Origin: Sinorhizobium terangae
Lineage (GTDB): Bacteria; Pseudomonadota; Alphaproteobacteria; Rhizobiales; Rhizobiaceae
Assembly: GCF_009601505.1 (NCBI RefSeq)
Contig: NZ_WITC01000139.1
Location: forward strand, 1-62,500
Reading direction: 5' to 3'
DNA: 62,500 nucleotides
In this document: positions 52,459 through 62,500 of the stretch, piece by piece
How the letters are laid out: each line of letters opens with the position of its first letter
Position numbering within the stretch: position 1 is the stretch's first letter
The notes under the pieces: generated by a model
Seen by the model: the letters and a program-made list of their open reading frames with translations, nothing else
Databases searched by the model: none
What the model was told of the DNA's origin: nothing
Made by a program: the position numbers and the translations under genes

Positions 52459-53733
52459 ATGGCACGCATCGTGATGAAATTCGGCGGAACGTCCGTCGCA
52501 AATTTGGAACGCATCTACAATGTCGCCCGCCATGTGAAACGTGAGGTCGATGCCGGCCACGAGGTCGCCGTCGTCGTTTCCGCCATGTCCGGCAAGACCA
52601 ACGAACTGGTCGGCTGGGTCGAAAACATGCCGAAGGTCGCCGGTTCGAACGCCCCGTTTTACGACGCGCGCGAATACGATGCGGTCGTTGCCTCCGGTGA
52701 GCAGGTCACCTCCGGTCTGCTTGCGATCGCGCTGCAATCCATGAACATCAACGCGCGCTCCTGGCAGGGTTGGCAGATCCCGATCAAGACCGACAACGCC
52801 CACGGCGCTGCCCGCATCCTCGATATCGAAGGAGCCGACATCATCCGGCGGATGGGCGAGGGCCAGGTGGCGGTGATCGCCGGCTTCCAGGGCCTTGGCC
52901 CAGACAACCGGCTGGCCACACTCGGGCGCGGCGGCTCCGACACTTCGGCGGTTGCGATCGCCGCCGCCGTTAAGGCCGACCGCTGCGACATCTACACCGA
53001 TGTCGATGGCGTCTACACGACCGATCCGCGCATCGAGCCCAAGGCGCGGCGGCTGAAGAAAATCGCCTTCGAGGAAATGTTGGAAATGGCCTCGCTCGGC
53101 GCCAAGGTGTTGCAGGTGCGCTCGGTCGAGCTCGCCATGGTGCACAAGGTTCGCACGTTCGTGCGCTCTTCTTTCGAGGATCCCGATGCGCCGGGCATGG
53201 GTGACCTTCTGAACCCGCCCGGAACGCTGATTTGTGATGAGGATGAGATCGTGGAACAGGAAGTCGTAACCGGCATTGCCTATGCCAAGGATGAAGCCCA
53301 GATTTCGCTGCGCCGTCTGGCAGACCGGCCGGGCGTTTCCGCCGCGATCTTCGGTCCCCTGGCAGAAGCCCATATCAACGTCGACATGATCGTCCAGAAC
53401 ATCTCGGAAGACGGCTCGAAGACGGACATGACCTTCACCGTCCCTTCGGGCGATGTCGACAAGGCGCTCAAGGTGCTTTCCGACAACAAGGAAAAGATCG
53501 GCTACGATGTCGCCCAGTCCGAATCCGGCCTGGTCAAGGTCTCGGTGATCGGTATCGGCATGCGCAGCCATGCGGGCGTCGCCGCATCCGCCTTCCGGGC
53601 GCTTGCCGAGAAGGGGATCAACATCAAGGCGATCACCACCTCCGAGATCAAGATATCCATTCTGATCGACGGTCCATATGCGGAATTGGCGGTTCGCACT
53701 TTGCATTCCGCCTACGGTCTGGATAAGAGTTAA
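52459..53733 (+). CDS. lysC: Aspartate kinase, 424 aa
   Basis: The first step of lysine/threonine/methionine synthesis. KFGGTSV (6-12) and the catalytic region ATLGRGGSDTSAVAIAAAV are intact; the C-terminal about 160 residues carry two ACT domains (ISLRRLADRPGVSAAIFGPL and VKVSVIGIGMRSHAGVAASA) for feedback by lysine/threonine. Length is typical of the alpha-proteobacterial monofunctional enzyme. Confidence 0.97.
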   Translation: MARIVMKFGGTSVANLERIYNVARHVKREVDAGHEVAVVVSAMSGKTNELVGWVENMPKVAGSNAPFYDAREYDAVVASGEQVTSGLLAIALQSMNINARSWQGWQIPIKTDNAHGAARILDIEGADIIRRMGEGQVAVIAGFQGLGPDNRLATLGRGGSDTSAVAIAAAVKADRCDIYTDVDGVYTTDPRIEPKARRLKKIAFEEMLEMASLGAKVLQVRSVELAMVHKVRTFVRSSFEDPDAPGMGDLLNPPGTLICDEDEIVEQEVVTGIAYAKDEAQISLRRLADRPGVSAAIFGPLAEAHINVDMIVQNISEDGSKTDMTFTVPSGDVDKALKVLSDNKEKIGYDVAQSESGLVKVSVIGIGMRSHAGVAASAFRALAEKGINIKAITTSEIKISILIDGPYAELAVRTLHSAYGLDKS

Positions 53734-53825
53734 TTAGCAGACATTTCGATTTGGGATTCACGGCTCGAAAGGCCGCGGGTCCAGATGTATGTCGTCGGTA
53801 ATTCTTATTCTGGAGACCTTACGCG

Positions 53826-56093
53826 ATGAGAGACCTTTCCGCAGGTCCGCGCGTTCTCCTCAAGCGGTTGCGCGAGCTCATGGCGGAACCGCTCGAGCCG
53901 CAAGAGCGCCTGGACCGGATCGTGCGCCAGATCGCACAGAACATGGTCGCGGAAGTGTGCTCCGTCTACGTATTGCGTTCCGACGGCGTGCTCGAACTTT
54001 ATGCCACCGAAGGCCTGAACAAGACCGCCGTCCACCTGGCGCAGTTGAAGATGGGGCAAGGTCTCGTCGGCACCATCGCCGCCTCCGCACGGCCGCTCAA
54101 CCTTTCCGACGCGCAGTCGCATCCGGCCTTCACCTACCTGCCGGAGACGGGCGAAGAGATCTACCACTCCTTCCTTGGCGTGCCGATCCTGCGCACGGGG
54201 CGCGCGCTTGGCGTTCTCGTCGTGCAGAACAAGGCGATGCGCAATTATCGCGAGGACGAGGTCGAGGCGCTCGAGACCACGGCGATGGTTCTCGCCGAGA
54301 TGGTTGCGACCGGCGAATTGAAGAAGATCACCAAGCCGGGGCTCGAACTCGATCTTTCACGCCCGGTCTCGATCGAAGGCAACAGTTTTGGCGAAGGCAT
54401 AGGTCTCGGTTACGTCGTGCTGCACGAGCCGAGGATCGTCGTCACGAACCTGCTCAATGAGGATACCGAACAGGAGTTGCAGCGACTTGCGGAGGCGCTT
54501 GGTTCCCTGCGTATCTCCATCGACGACATGCTGTCGCGCCGTGAGGTGTCGATGGAGGGCGAGCACCGGGCGGTGCTCGAAACCTATCGCATGTTCGCCC
54601 ATGATCGTGGCTGGGTAAGGAAGCTTGAAGAAGCGATCCGCAACGGCCTGACGGCGGAAGCGGCCGTCGAACGGGTTCAGAGCGAGACCAAGGCGCGGAT
54701 GATCCGGCTGACGGACCCCTATCTCCGCGAGCGGATGCACGATTTCGACGACCTTGCCAACCGGCTGCTACGCCAGCTTTCCGGCTATGGCGCCAAGCTT
54801 TCGGCAGCCGACTTCCCGAATGACGCGATCATCGTCGCCCGCGCCATGGGTGCGGCGGAACTGCTCGACTATCCGCGAGAGAGAGTGCGCGGCTTGGTCC
54901 TTGAAGAGGGCGCGGTCACGAGCCATGTAGTGATCGTCGCCCGAGCCATGGGGATCCCGGTCGTCGGCCAGGCGGCAGGTGCGGTGGCGCTTGCCGAGAA
55001 CCGTGACGCAATCATCGTCGACGGTGACGACGCGAAGGTGCATTTGCGGCCGTTGGCCGACCTGCAACGGGCCTATGAGGAGAAGGTACGGTTCCGCGCC
55101 CGCCGGCAAGCCCAGTTTCGCGCGCTGAAGGATGTCGAGCCGCTGACGAAAGATGGCAAGCGCATTACGCTGCAGATGAACGCCGGCCTGCTGGTCGATC
55201 TGCCGCATCTGAACGAGGCGGGGGCGGAAGGCATCGGGCTTTTCCGCACAGAGCTGCAATTCATGATCGCTTCGACCATGCCGAAGGCCGAGGAACAGGA
55301 GGCCTTCTATCGCAACGTGCTGAAGCAAACGGGCGGCAAGCCGGTGACCTTCCGCACGCTCGACATCGGTGGCGACAAGGTCGTACCCTATTTCCGCGCG
55401 GCGGAAGAGGAAAATCCGGCGCTCGGCTGGCGCGCGATCCGGCTTTCGCTCGACCGACCCGGACTTCTGCGCACGCAGTTGAGGGCGATGCTGAGAGCGG
55501 CCGCCGGCGCCGAACTCAAGCTGATGCTGCCGATGGTGACGGAAGTCTCCGAGCTCAAGTTGGCGCGCGAGCTTTTGCAGAAGGAGATCGAGCGCCAGTC
55601 GAAGCTTGGCGAGCAGTTGCCGCGCAAGCTGCAGTTCGGCGCGATGCTGGAAGTTCCGGCCCTGATGTGGCAGCTCGATGAGCTGATGTCGGAGGTGGAT
55701 TTCGTTTCCGTCGGTTCGAACGACCTGTTCCAGTTCGCGATGGCCGTCGACCGCGGCAACGCGCGTGTGTCCGATCGTTTCGACATTCTCGATCGGCCAT
55801 TCCTGCGCATCCTGCGTGATATCGTGCGGGCCGGCGAGCGCAATGACACGCCGGTCACGCTCTGCGGCGAAATGGCGAGCAAGCCGTTGTCGGCGATGGC
55901 GCTGCTTGGCCTCGGCTTCCGCTCGGTGTCGATGTCGCCGACTGCAGTCGGGCCGGTCAAGGCGATGCTTTTGGCGCTCGATGCCGGCAAGCTGGCCGAG
56001 ATCCTGGAAGCTGCGCTCGACGACGTGAAATCCCAAACGTCCGTTCGGCAGCTCCTTGTCGATTTCGCAGCGGCGAACGGCATACCGGTTTAG
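53826..56093 (+). CDS. ptsP: PEP-protein phosphotransferase with GAF domain (EI-Ntr), 755 aa
   Basis: First enzyme of the nitrogen-PTS: autophosphorylates from PEP and passes phosphate to NPr. The N-terminal GAF domain (about 20-160: RIVRQIAQNMVAEVCSVYVL ... VPILRTGRALGVLVVQN) senses ligands such as glutamine in rhizobia. His367 lies in GAVTSHVVIVARAMG (the phosphorylated His), then the PEP-binding barrel with GIGLFRTELQFM and VPALMWQLDELM. Follows lysC in the same direction. Confidence 0.96.
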   Translation: MRDLSAGPRVLLKRLRELMAEPLEPQERLDRIVRQIAQNMVAEVCSVYVLRSDGVLELYATEGLNKTAVHLAQLKMGQGLVGTIAASARPLNLSDAQSHPAFTYLPETGEEIYHSFLGVPILRTGRALGVLVVQNKAMRNYREDEVEALETTAMVLAEMVATGELKKITKPGLELDLSRPVSIEGNSFGEGIGLGYVVLHEPRIVVTNLLNEDTEQELQRLAEALGSLRISIDDMLSRREVSMEGEHRAVLETYRMFAHDRGWVRKLEEAIRNGLTAEAAVERVQSETKARMIRLTDPYLRERMHDFDDLANRLLRQLSGYGAKLSAADFPNDAIIVARAMGAAELLDYPRERVRGLVLEEGAVTSHVVIVARAMGIPVVGQAAGAVALAENRDAIIVDGDDAKVHLRPLADLQRAYEEKVRFRARRQAQFRALKDVEPLTKDGKRITLQMNAGLLVDLPHLNEAGAEGIGLFRTELQFMIASTMPKAEEQEAFYRNVLKQTGGKPVTFRTLDIGGDKVVPYFRAAEEENPALGWRAIRLSLDRPGLLRTQLRAMLRAAAGAELKLMLPMVTEVSELKLARELLQKEIERQSKLGEQLPRKLQFGAMLEVPALMWQLDELMSEVDFVSVGSNDLFQFAMAVDRGNARVSDRFDILDRPFLRILRDIVRAGERNDTPVTLCGEMASKPLSAMALLGLGFRSVSMSPTAVGPVKAMLLALDAGKLAEILEAALDDVKSQTSVRQLLVDFAAANGIPV

Positions 56094-56110
56094 ACAGGAT
56101 TGAAGCGCCT

Positions 56111-56213
56111 TATAGCGCCACGCGTCCAATCAGACGCGCAAAGGTCGCTGTAGGGCTTTGAGTTGCTGCATGATTTTGTCCTTAAATCGATTCCGATTTT
56201 AGGAACCATGCAG
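56111..56213 (+). repeat. RIME-like two-palindrome intergenic repeat (full copy)
   Basis: First palindrome: CGCGTC (56121-56126) / GACGCG (56133-56138). Second: TGCAT (56167-56171) ... ATGCA (56208-56212) enclosing CCTTAAATC / GATTTTAGG. A similar element stands at 59461-59557 in reverse orientation and half of it at 45371-45424. The size (about 100 bp) and two large palindromes match the RIME class described from Rhizobium. Confidence 0.75.
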
Positions 56214-56263
56214 CAGCCACGCCCGGATGGACCCGGGCGGGGCGAACGCATTTGGAGTTACAT

Positions 56264-57346
56264 TTGGCAAATCTTCCCGTTGAAAAGATGCGCGAACTGG
56301 AGCGCCGGTTCGGTGAAATCGAAGCTCGCATGTCGGCCGGTCCGGCAGCAGACGTCTATGTGAAACTGGCCTCGGAATATTCCGAGCTGCAGCCGGTCGT
56401 GACGAAGATCCGCGCCTACGAAAAGACCACGGCTGAGCTTGCCGACATCAACGCCATGCTTGCCGACCGGACAACGGACAAAGAGATGCGCGACCTCGCG
56501 GAGATGGAAAAGCCCGAGGTCGAAGAGCAGATCGAAGCGCTCGAGCAGGAGATTCAGATCCTGCTGCTGCCGAAGGATGCGGCCGACGAAAAAAGCGCGA
56601 TCCTTGAAATCCGCGCCGGTACGGGCGGCTCGGAGGCGGCGCTCTTCGCCGGCGATCTTTTCCGGATGTACGAGCGCTATGCCTCGACCAAGGGCTGGCG
56701 TGTCGAGGTCCTTTCCGCAAGTGAAGGCGAGGCTGGCGGCTACAAGGAAATCATCGCCACCGTGTCAGGCCGCGGCGTTTTCTCGCGATTGAAGTTCGAA
56801 TCCGGCGTTCACCGGGTCCAGCGCGTGCCGGAGACCGAGGCGAGCGGGCGCATCCACACCTCCGCCGCGACGGTGGCGGTTCTGCCCGAGGCGGAGGAGA
56901 TCGACATTGATATCCGGCCCGAGGATATCCGAATCGATACGATGCGGTCTTCCGGCGCCGGCGGCCAGCACGTCAATACCACCGACTCGGCGGTCCGCAT
57001 CACGCATATTCCAACAGGCATCGTCGTCACCAGTTCGGAAAAATCGCAGCATCAGAACCGCGCCAAGGCGATGCAGGTGCTGCGTTCGCGGCTCTTCGAC
57101 ATGGAGCGCCAGCGTGCCGACAGCGAGCGGTCGGCCGATCGCAGGAGCCAGGTGGGTTCCGGCGACCGCTCGGAGCGCATCCGCACCTATAATTTCCCGC
57201 AGGGCCGCATCACGGATCATCGCATCAACCTGACGCTCTACAAGCTCGACCGGATGATGGAAGGCGAGATCGACGAGGTCGTGGATGCGCTGCTGGCGGA
57301 TCATCAGGCGAGCCAACTCGCGCTGCTCGGCGAGCAGCAGGGCTGA
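56264..57346 (+). CDS. prfA: Peptide chain release factor 1, 360 aa
   Basis: Terminates translation at UAA/UAG. The GGQ motif is at 233-235 in SSGAGGQHVNTT, the same position as in E. coli, and the length is 360. The start is TTG 56264 (LANLPVEKMRELERRFGEIE); the earlier in-frame start at 56252 would give an abnormal N-terminus. It lies 6 nt before prmC, its modifying methyltransferase. Confidence 0.97.
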   Translation: MANLPVEKMRELERRFGEIEARMSAGPAADVYVKLASEYSELQPVVTKIRAYEKTTAELADINAMLADRTTDKEMRDLAEMEKPEVEEQIEALEQEIQILLLPKDAADEKSAILEIRAGTGGSEAALFAGDLFRMYERYASTKGWRVEVLSASEGEAGGYKEIIATVSGRGVFSRLKFESGVHRVQRVPETEASGRIHTSAATVAVLPEAEEIDIDIRPEDIRIDTMRSSGAGGQHVNTTDSAVRITHIPTGIVVTSSEKSQHQNRAKAMQVLRSRLFDMERQRADSERSADRRSQVGSGDRSERIRTYNFPQGRITDHRINLTLYKLDRMMEGEIDEVVDALLADHQASQLALLGEQQG

Positions 57347-57352
57347 GCCGCA

Positions 57353-58234
57353 ATGGCTGAGACGCTCGACCGCCTTCTTGCCGAGAGCCGCGACCGGCTG
57401 AAGGCCGCGGGTATCGAGACGGCGGCGCTCGATGCACGTCATCTGATTTCCGGGCTGCTCGGGCTTTCGCTTGCGGCGTTGATGACACGTGGAGGGGAGA
57501 CGGTCGATGACGCCATGGCCGCGCGTATCCGCGCCGCGGTCGCCCGTCGCGCAGCGCGTGAGCCGGTCTACCGCATCCTGGGCGAAAGAGAATTCTACGG
57601 ACTGACCTTCAAGCTCTCGAAGGACACGCTCGAACCGCGACCTGACACAGAGACGCTGGTTGATTGCATGATCCCACATATGCGGCGGATTGCCGCCAGA
57701 AAGGGGTCCTGCCGGATCGTTGATCTAGGCACCGGAACGGGAGCGATCTGTCTCGCGATTCTTCATCAGGTACTTGAAGCGCGCGGTCTCGGTACCGATA
57801 TATCGGAAGACGCCCTGGCAACGGCGCGTGACAACGCAGAGCGCAACGGTCTTTCTGCACGCTTCCAGACGCTTCGGAGCAACTGGTTCGATAAGGTCGA
57901 TGGGCGGTTCGATGTGGTCGTCTCAAATCCGCCTTATATCCGGTCCAGAATCGTCGATGAGCTTGAGCCGGAAGTGAAATTGCATGATCCGGCCGCTGCT
58001 CTTGATGGCGGAGACGACGGACTTAATGCCTATCGTGCCATCGCCCTTCACGCCGATCGTCATCTTGAAACAGACGGCGTAATCGGCTTGGAAATCGGTT
58101 TCGATCAAAAGCAGGCGGTAACGGCGCTGTTCGTGGCGCAAGGGTTTCGCTTGCATGATAGCGCGAAGGATCTTGGCGGCAACGACCGGGTCCTTGTATT
58201 CAAGCGCGACGGAGAATGCGGCAGCGATCGTTGA
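57353..58234 (+). CDS. prmC: Release-factor glutamine methyltransferase, 293 aa
   Basis: Methylates the Gln of GGQ in RF1. NPPY in VVSNPPYIRS is the catalytic motif; motif I is VDLGTGTGAICLAIL. The N-terminal helical domain (LDARHLISGLLGLSLAALMT) is that of PrmC. It follows prfA directly, the usual order. Confidence 0.96.
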   Translation: MAETLDRLLAESRDRLKAAGIETAALDARHLISGLLGLSLAALMTRGGETVDDAMAARIRAAVARRAAREPVYRILGEREFYGLTFKLSKDTLEPRPDTETLVDCMIPHMRRIAARKGSCRIVDLGTGTGAICLAILHQVLEARGLGTDISEDALATARDNAERNGLSARFQTLRSNWFDKVDGRFDVVVSNPPYIRSRIVDELEPEVKLHDPAAALDGGDDGLNAYRAIALHADRHLETDGVIGLEIGFDQKQAVTALFVAQGFRLHDSAKDLGGNDRVLVFKRDGECGSDR

Positions 58235-58567
58235 AAAAATGCTGCATCGGCGCATCTCTTTTCTCGAAGGGCAAAGAAAGGGCTTGGAATCCTAAAGGAA
58301 GCGGGCTAGTTTGCCCCCGCGCACTGGGCAGAAGGTCATTGACCAAAGATTCGTTCCGGTATGACCTGGCCACGGGGATTGCTCTCAAGAAAGAGTTGCT
58401 AGGGTTCGACAGTGCCTCGTGCGGGTACCTGTTAATTTGACGTCAGCCGGCGCCGAGATCGCAATATGCGGTCTGTTGCGGCGCGTGTTTTTCCGGGCGC
58501 GGACAGATCCCGCCGGGATGCGGAACCACATGATCATCATTATCAAGAAAATTCGGGTGAATGTACT
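58235..58567. other. Intergenic stretch before the DUF4167 gene
   Basis: No gene or clear hairpin is supported in these 333 nt. It should carry the promoter of the DUF4167 gene. Frames in both directions read as non-coding. Confidence 0.5.
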
Positions 58568-59212
58568 ATGAGGCCAGGACAGCAAAACAAGCGCGGCCGT
58601 GGGCGAAACAACAACAATAACGGAAACAACAATCACAATCGTAAGGGATCCAATCCGCTTACGCGGACTTACGACAGTTCCGGCCCCGACGTGAAGATTC
58701 GCGGTACGGCCCAGCACATCGCCGAGAAGTATGCCGCCCTTGCGCGCGACGCCCAGAGCTCCGGCGACCGCGTCATGGCCGAGAACTACCTGCAGCACGC
58801 CGAGCACTACAACCGCATCATCGCAGCCGCCCAGGCACAGATGCAGGATCGCTTCCAGCGCGAAGAGCGCCAGGACTATCAGGAAAGAGACGTGGCCGAT
58901 CGCGATCAGGACGATCTGGATCAGGTCTATGCCGAAGAAGCGCCGGTCTCGATTGCAGCCCAGCCTTCGGTGAGCGCACCCCAGCCGATTATCGACGGTT
59001 CCGGGCCGCAGCCGGTGATCGAAGGCACACCTGCCGAAGTTGCAATGGAAGAGGAAACGCCTGCGGCTGCGTCCAGCCGTCCGGCCTCTCGCCGTCGCAG
59101 CGCCAGCCGCCCGCGCCGACAGCCGCGCCGCACGCAGGAGGAAGCATCGGACGACGCCCAGTCGACCGGCGAATCTGCCGGCGATGCACCGGCGCTCGCT
59201 ACCTCGGAATAA
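58568..59212 (+). CDS. DUF4167 protein, 214 aa
   Basis: Begins MRPGQQNKRGRGRNNNNNGN (a basic Asn-rich tract), then the conserved region LTRTYDSSGPDVKIRGTAQHIAEKYAALARDAQSSGDRVMAENYLQHAEHYNRI, split here for brevity. The rest is disordered with a basic C-terminal (ASRRRSASRPRRQPRR). DUF4167 is an alpha-proteobacterial family of RNA-binding-like proteins, function unknown. A longer frame upstream (from 58466) is unlikely to be translated. Confidence 0.9.
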   Translation: MRPGQQNKRGRGRNNNNNGNNNHNRKGSNPLTRTYDSSGPDVKIRGTAQHIAEKYAALARDAQSSGDRVMAENYLQHAEHYNRIIAAAQAQMQDRFQREERQDYQERDVADRDQDDLDQVYAEEAPVSIAAQPSVSAPQPIIDGSGPQPVIEGTPAEVAMEEETPAAASSRPASRRRSASRPRRQPRRTQEEASDDAQSTGESAGDAPALATSE

Positions 59213-59256
59213 GCGCGATTACGGTCGCATTTGCGGGCTCGGCCCACGGATCGCTG

Positions 59257-59287
59257 AAAACCCGGCTGCTTGGCGGCCGGGTTTTTT
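59257..59287 (+). terminator. Terminator after the DUF4167 gene
   Basis: CCCGGC (59261-59266) / GCCGGG (59276-59281) with flanking AAAA/TTTT, a 9-nt loop, then TTTTTT. Good intrinsic terminator 44 nt after the stop. Confidence 0.85.
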
Positions 59288-59384
59288 ATGTCGGTCGCTC
59301 GCTCGCCGGATCCCCATGCTTTCTGCCGGGTCCGGGTTGCTCCACATGCCCATCGAGATTTCCCCAACCCCTCTCGCGACGGCC

Positions 59385-59411
59385 CTTTAATTTCTGAAAA
59401 CGCTGCCCCAT
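59385..59411 (+). promoter_or_regulatory. Possible heat-shock (RpoH) promoter of clpB
   Basis: CTTTAAT (59385-59391), 14-nt spacer, CCCCATATT (59406-59414) resembles the sigma-32 consensus CTTGAAA / CCCCATnT, with two mismatches in the upstream box. It lies about 230 nt before clpB; the RIME-like repeat lies between. Confidence 0.4.
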
Positions 59412-59460
59412 ATTCCGCTTCGAAGACTTGATCACGCGCAATGCGACGACGAGGTTTCAC

Positions 59461-59557
59461 TGCATAATTCCTTAGATGGAAATCGATCCAAGGATAAAAT
59501 TATGCGGCATTTCAAAGCGTCAGAGACCGCGTCCGATAGGGCGCGCGGCGCTGAAGC
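59461..59557 (-). repeat. RIME-like two-palindrome intergenic repeat (reverse copy)
   Basis: The reverse complement reads GCGCCGCGCGCCCTATCGG, then GACGC..., CTTTGAAATG, TAATTTTATCC, TTGGATCGATTTCC, ATCTAAGGA, ATTATGCA, collinear with 56111-56213. It lies within the clpB leader. Confidence 0.7.
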
Positions 59558-59642
59558 AACAGGCTTGCCGAATGCGGGAGCCTGATCCTGAAACACTGGC
59601 CAGTGCCACGAAGATGGGCTCGCCGGGCTATGGAGGTAGAGA

Positions 59643-62249
<2,607 letters not shown>

Positions 62250-62268
62250 GGCGAAGCATCAAGAACAG

Positions 62269-62294
62269 AAAAGGCCGCCGAGGGGCGGCCTTTT
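62269..62294. terminator. Bidirectional terminator after clpB
   Basis: GGCCGCC (62273-62279) / GGCGGCC (62284-62290), loop GAGG, with AAAA before and TTTT after, so it works for clpB and for the convergent peptidase gene. Confidence 0.88.
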
Positions 62295-62313
62295 CGCATT
62301 ACAGCGGTGAGCG

Positions 62314-62500
62314 TTACTTGCTCGCGACCTCGTTGCCCTCGTCCTTGCCGAGGAGTTCATCGATCCGTTCGCGCTCCTTTTCGAACTTCGCCAGCGCTTC
62401 TCCCTTGAGCGACTTGCCGCCGGGCAGGCGGATGCGCAGGGGATCCACCTTGTTGCCGTTGACGATCAGCTCGTAGTGCAGGTGCGGCCCGGTCGAAAGC
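62314..62500 (-). CDS. M23 family metallopeptidase, C-terminal part (partial)
   Basis: The minus strand reads in frame from the right edge ...LSTGPHLHYELIVNGNKVDP... to TAA at 62316-62314. HLHYE carries the zinc-ligand/catalytic H-x-H of LytM/M23 peptidases; the tail (LAKFEKERERIDELLGK) is charged and helical. It is a cell-wall endopeptidase or regulator. The start lies beyond the window. Confidence 0.88.
   Translation of the reverse strand, partial: LSTGPHLHYELIVNGNKVDPLRIRLPGGKSLKGEALAKFEKERERIDELLGKDEGNEVASK

Noticed and set aside
52071..52514. 147-codon minus-strand frame before lysC
   Set aside because: It overlaps the lysC start and includes the palindrome; composition is non-coding.
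54768..56129. 453-codon frame antisense to ptsP
   Set aside because: Shadow frame without domain features.

Overview
The window is about 62.5 kb of high-GC alphaproteobacterial DNA. The protein sequences and the neighbourhood secA / ppiC / argJ and lysC-ptsP-prfA-prmC-DUF4167-clpB point to Rhizobiaceae, most likely Sinorhizobium/Ensifer (family-level inference from recognition, not a database search).

Positions 1 to about 31.4 kb are most of a siphovirus-type prophage with a lambda-like plan. On the left, a minus-strand run of four tiny overlapping genes (1-618) faces an operator region (722-772). Then come a small plus-strand gene, a CI-like S24 repressor (minus), a second operator region (1798-1852), cro, a very strong terminator in the tR1 position, and a CII-family regulator. 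The early region holds an NPPY methyltransferase, a C5-cytosine methyltransferase with seven internal repeats, and an O-like replication protein whose gene contains short palindromic iterons followed by AT-richer DNA (candidate origin). A NusG-family protein follows, then a hairpin-rich untranslated stretch and a terminator that stands directly before the late genes. The late genes are HNH nuclease, candidate cos site, terminase, portal, protease, capsid, connector/closure/tail-completion genes, tail tube, a tail-assembly chaperone with a textbook -1 frameshift signal, tape measure, tail-tip proteins and a tail fibre with an SGNH hydrolase domain. A more AT-rich cargo segment (27.4-29.05 kb) with small duplicated genes precedes the lysis cassette (endolysin, overlapping spanin-like pair, holin). 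No integrase or attachment site could be identified, so the left end must lie outside the window.

From 31.7 kb to the end the DNA is ordinary chromosome: LysR regulator, Tat-signal RidA protein, acyl-CoA synthetase, a GNAT/flippase polysaccharide pair, secA, a periplasmic parvulin, argJ, GNAT, Nudix hydrolase, a membrane protein and Flp pilin, a BioC/NDUFAF5-like methyltransferase divergent from comF, grxC, nitrilase, DUF1178, ubiG, a small methyltransferase, ABC-F, lysC, ptsP, prfA, prmC, DUF4167, clpB and the end of an M23 peptidase gene. Three copies of a two-palindrome intergenic repeat (45.4, 56.1 and 59.5 kb) resemble the rhizobial RIME class.

The strongest non-obvious signals are the frameshift cassette at 18560-18611, the putative origin inside the O-like gene, the NusG-like gene plus structured leader plus terminator as a possible late antitermination switch, the seven-repeat methyltransferase, and the shared operators with an apparently leaderless cro. 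All are read from sequence alone.
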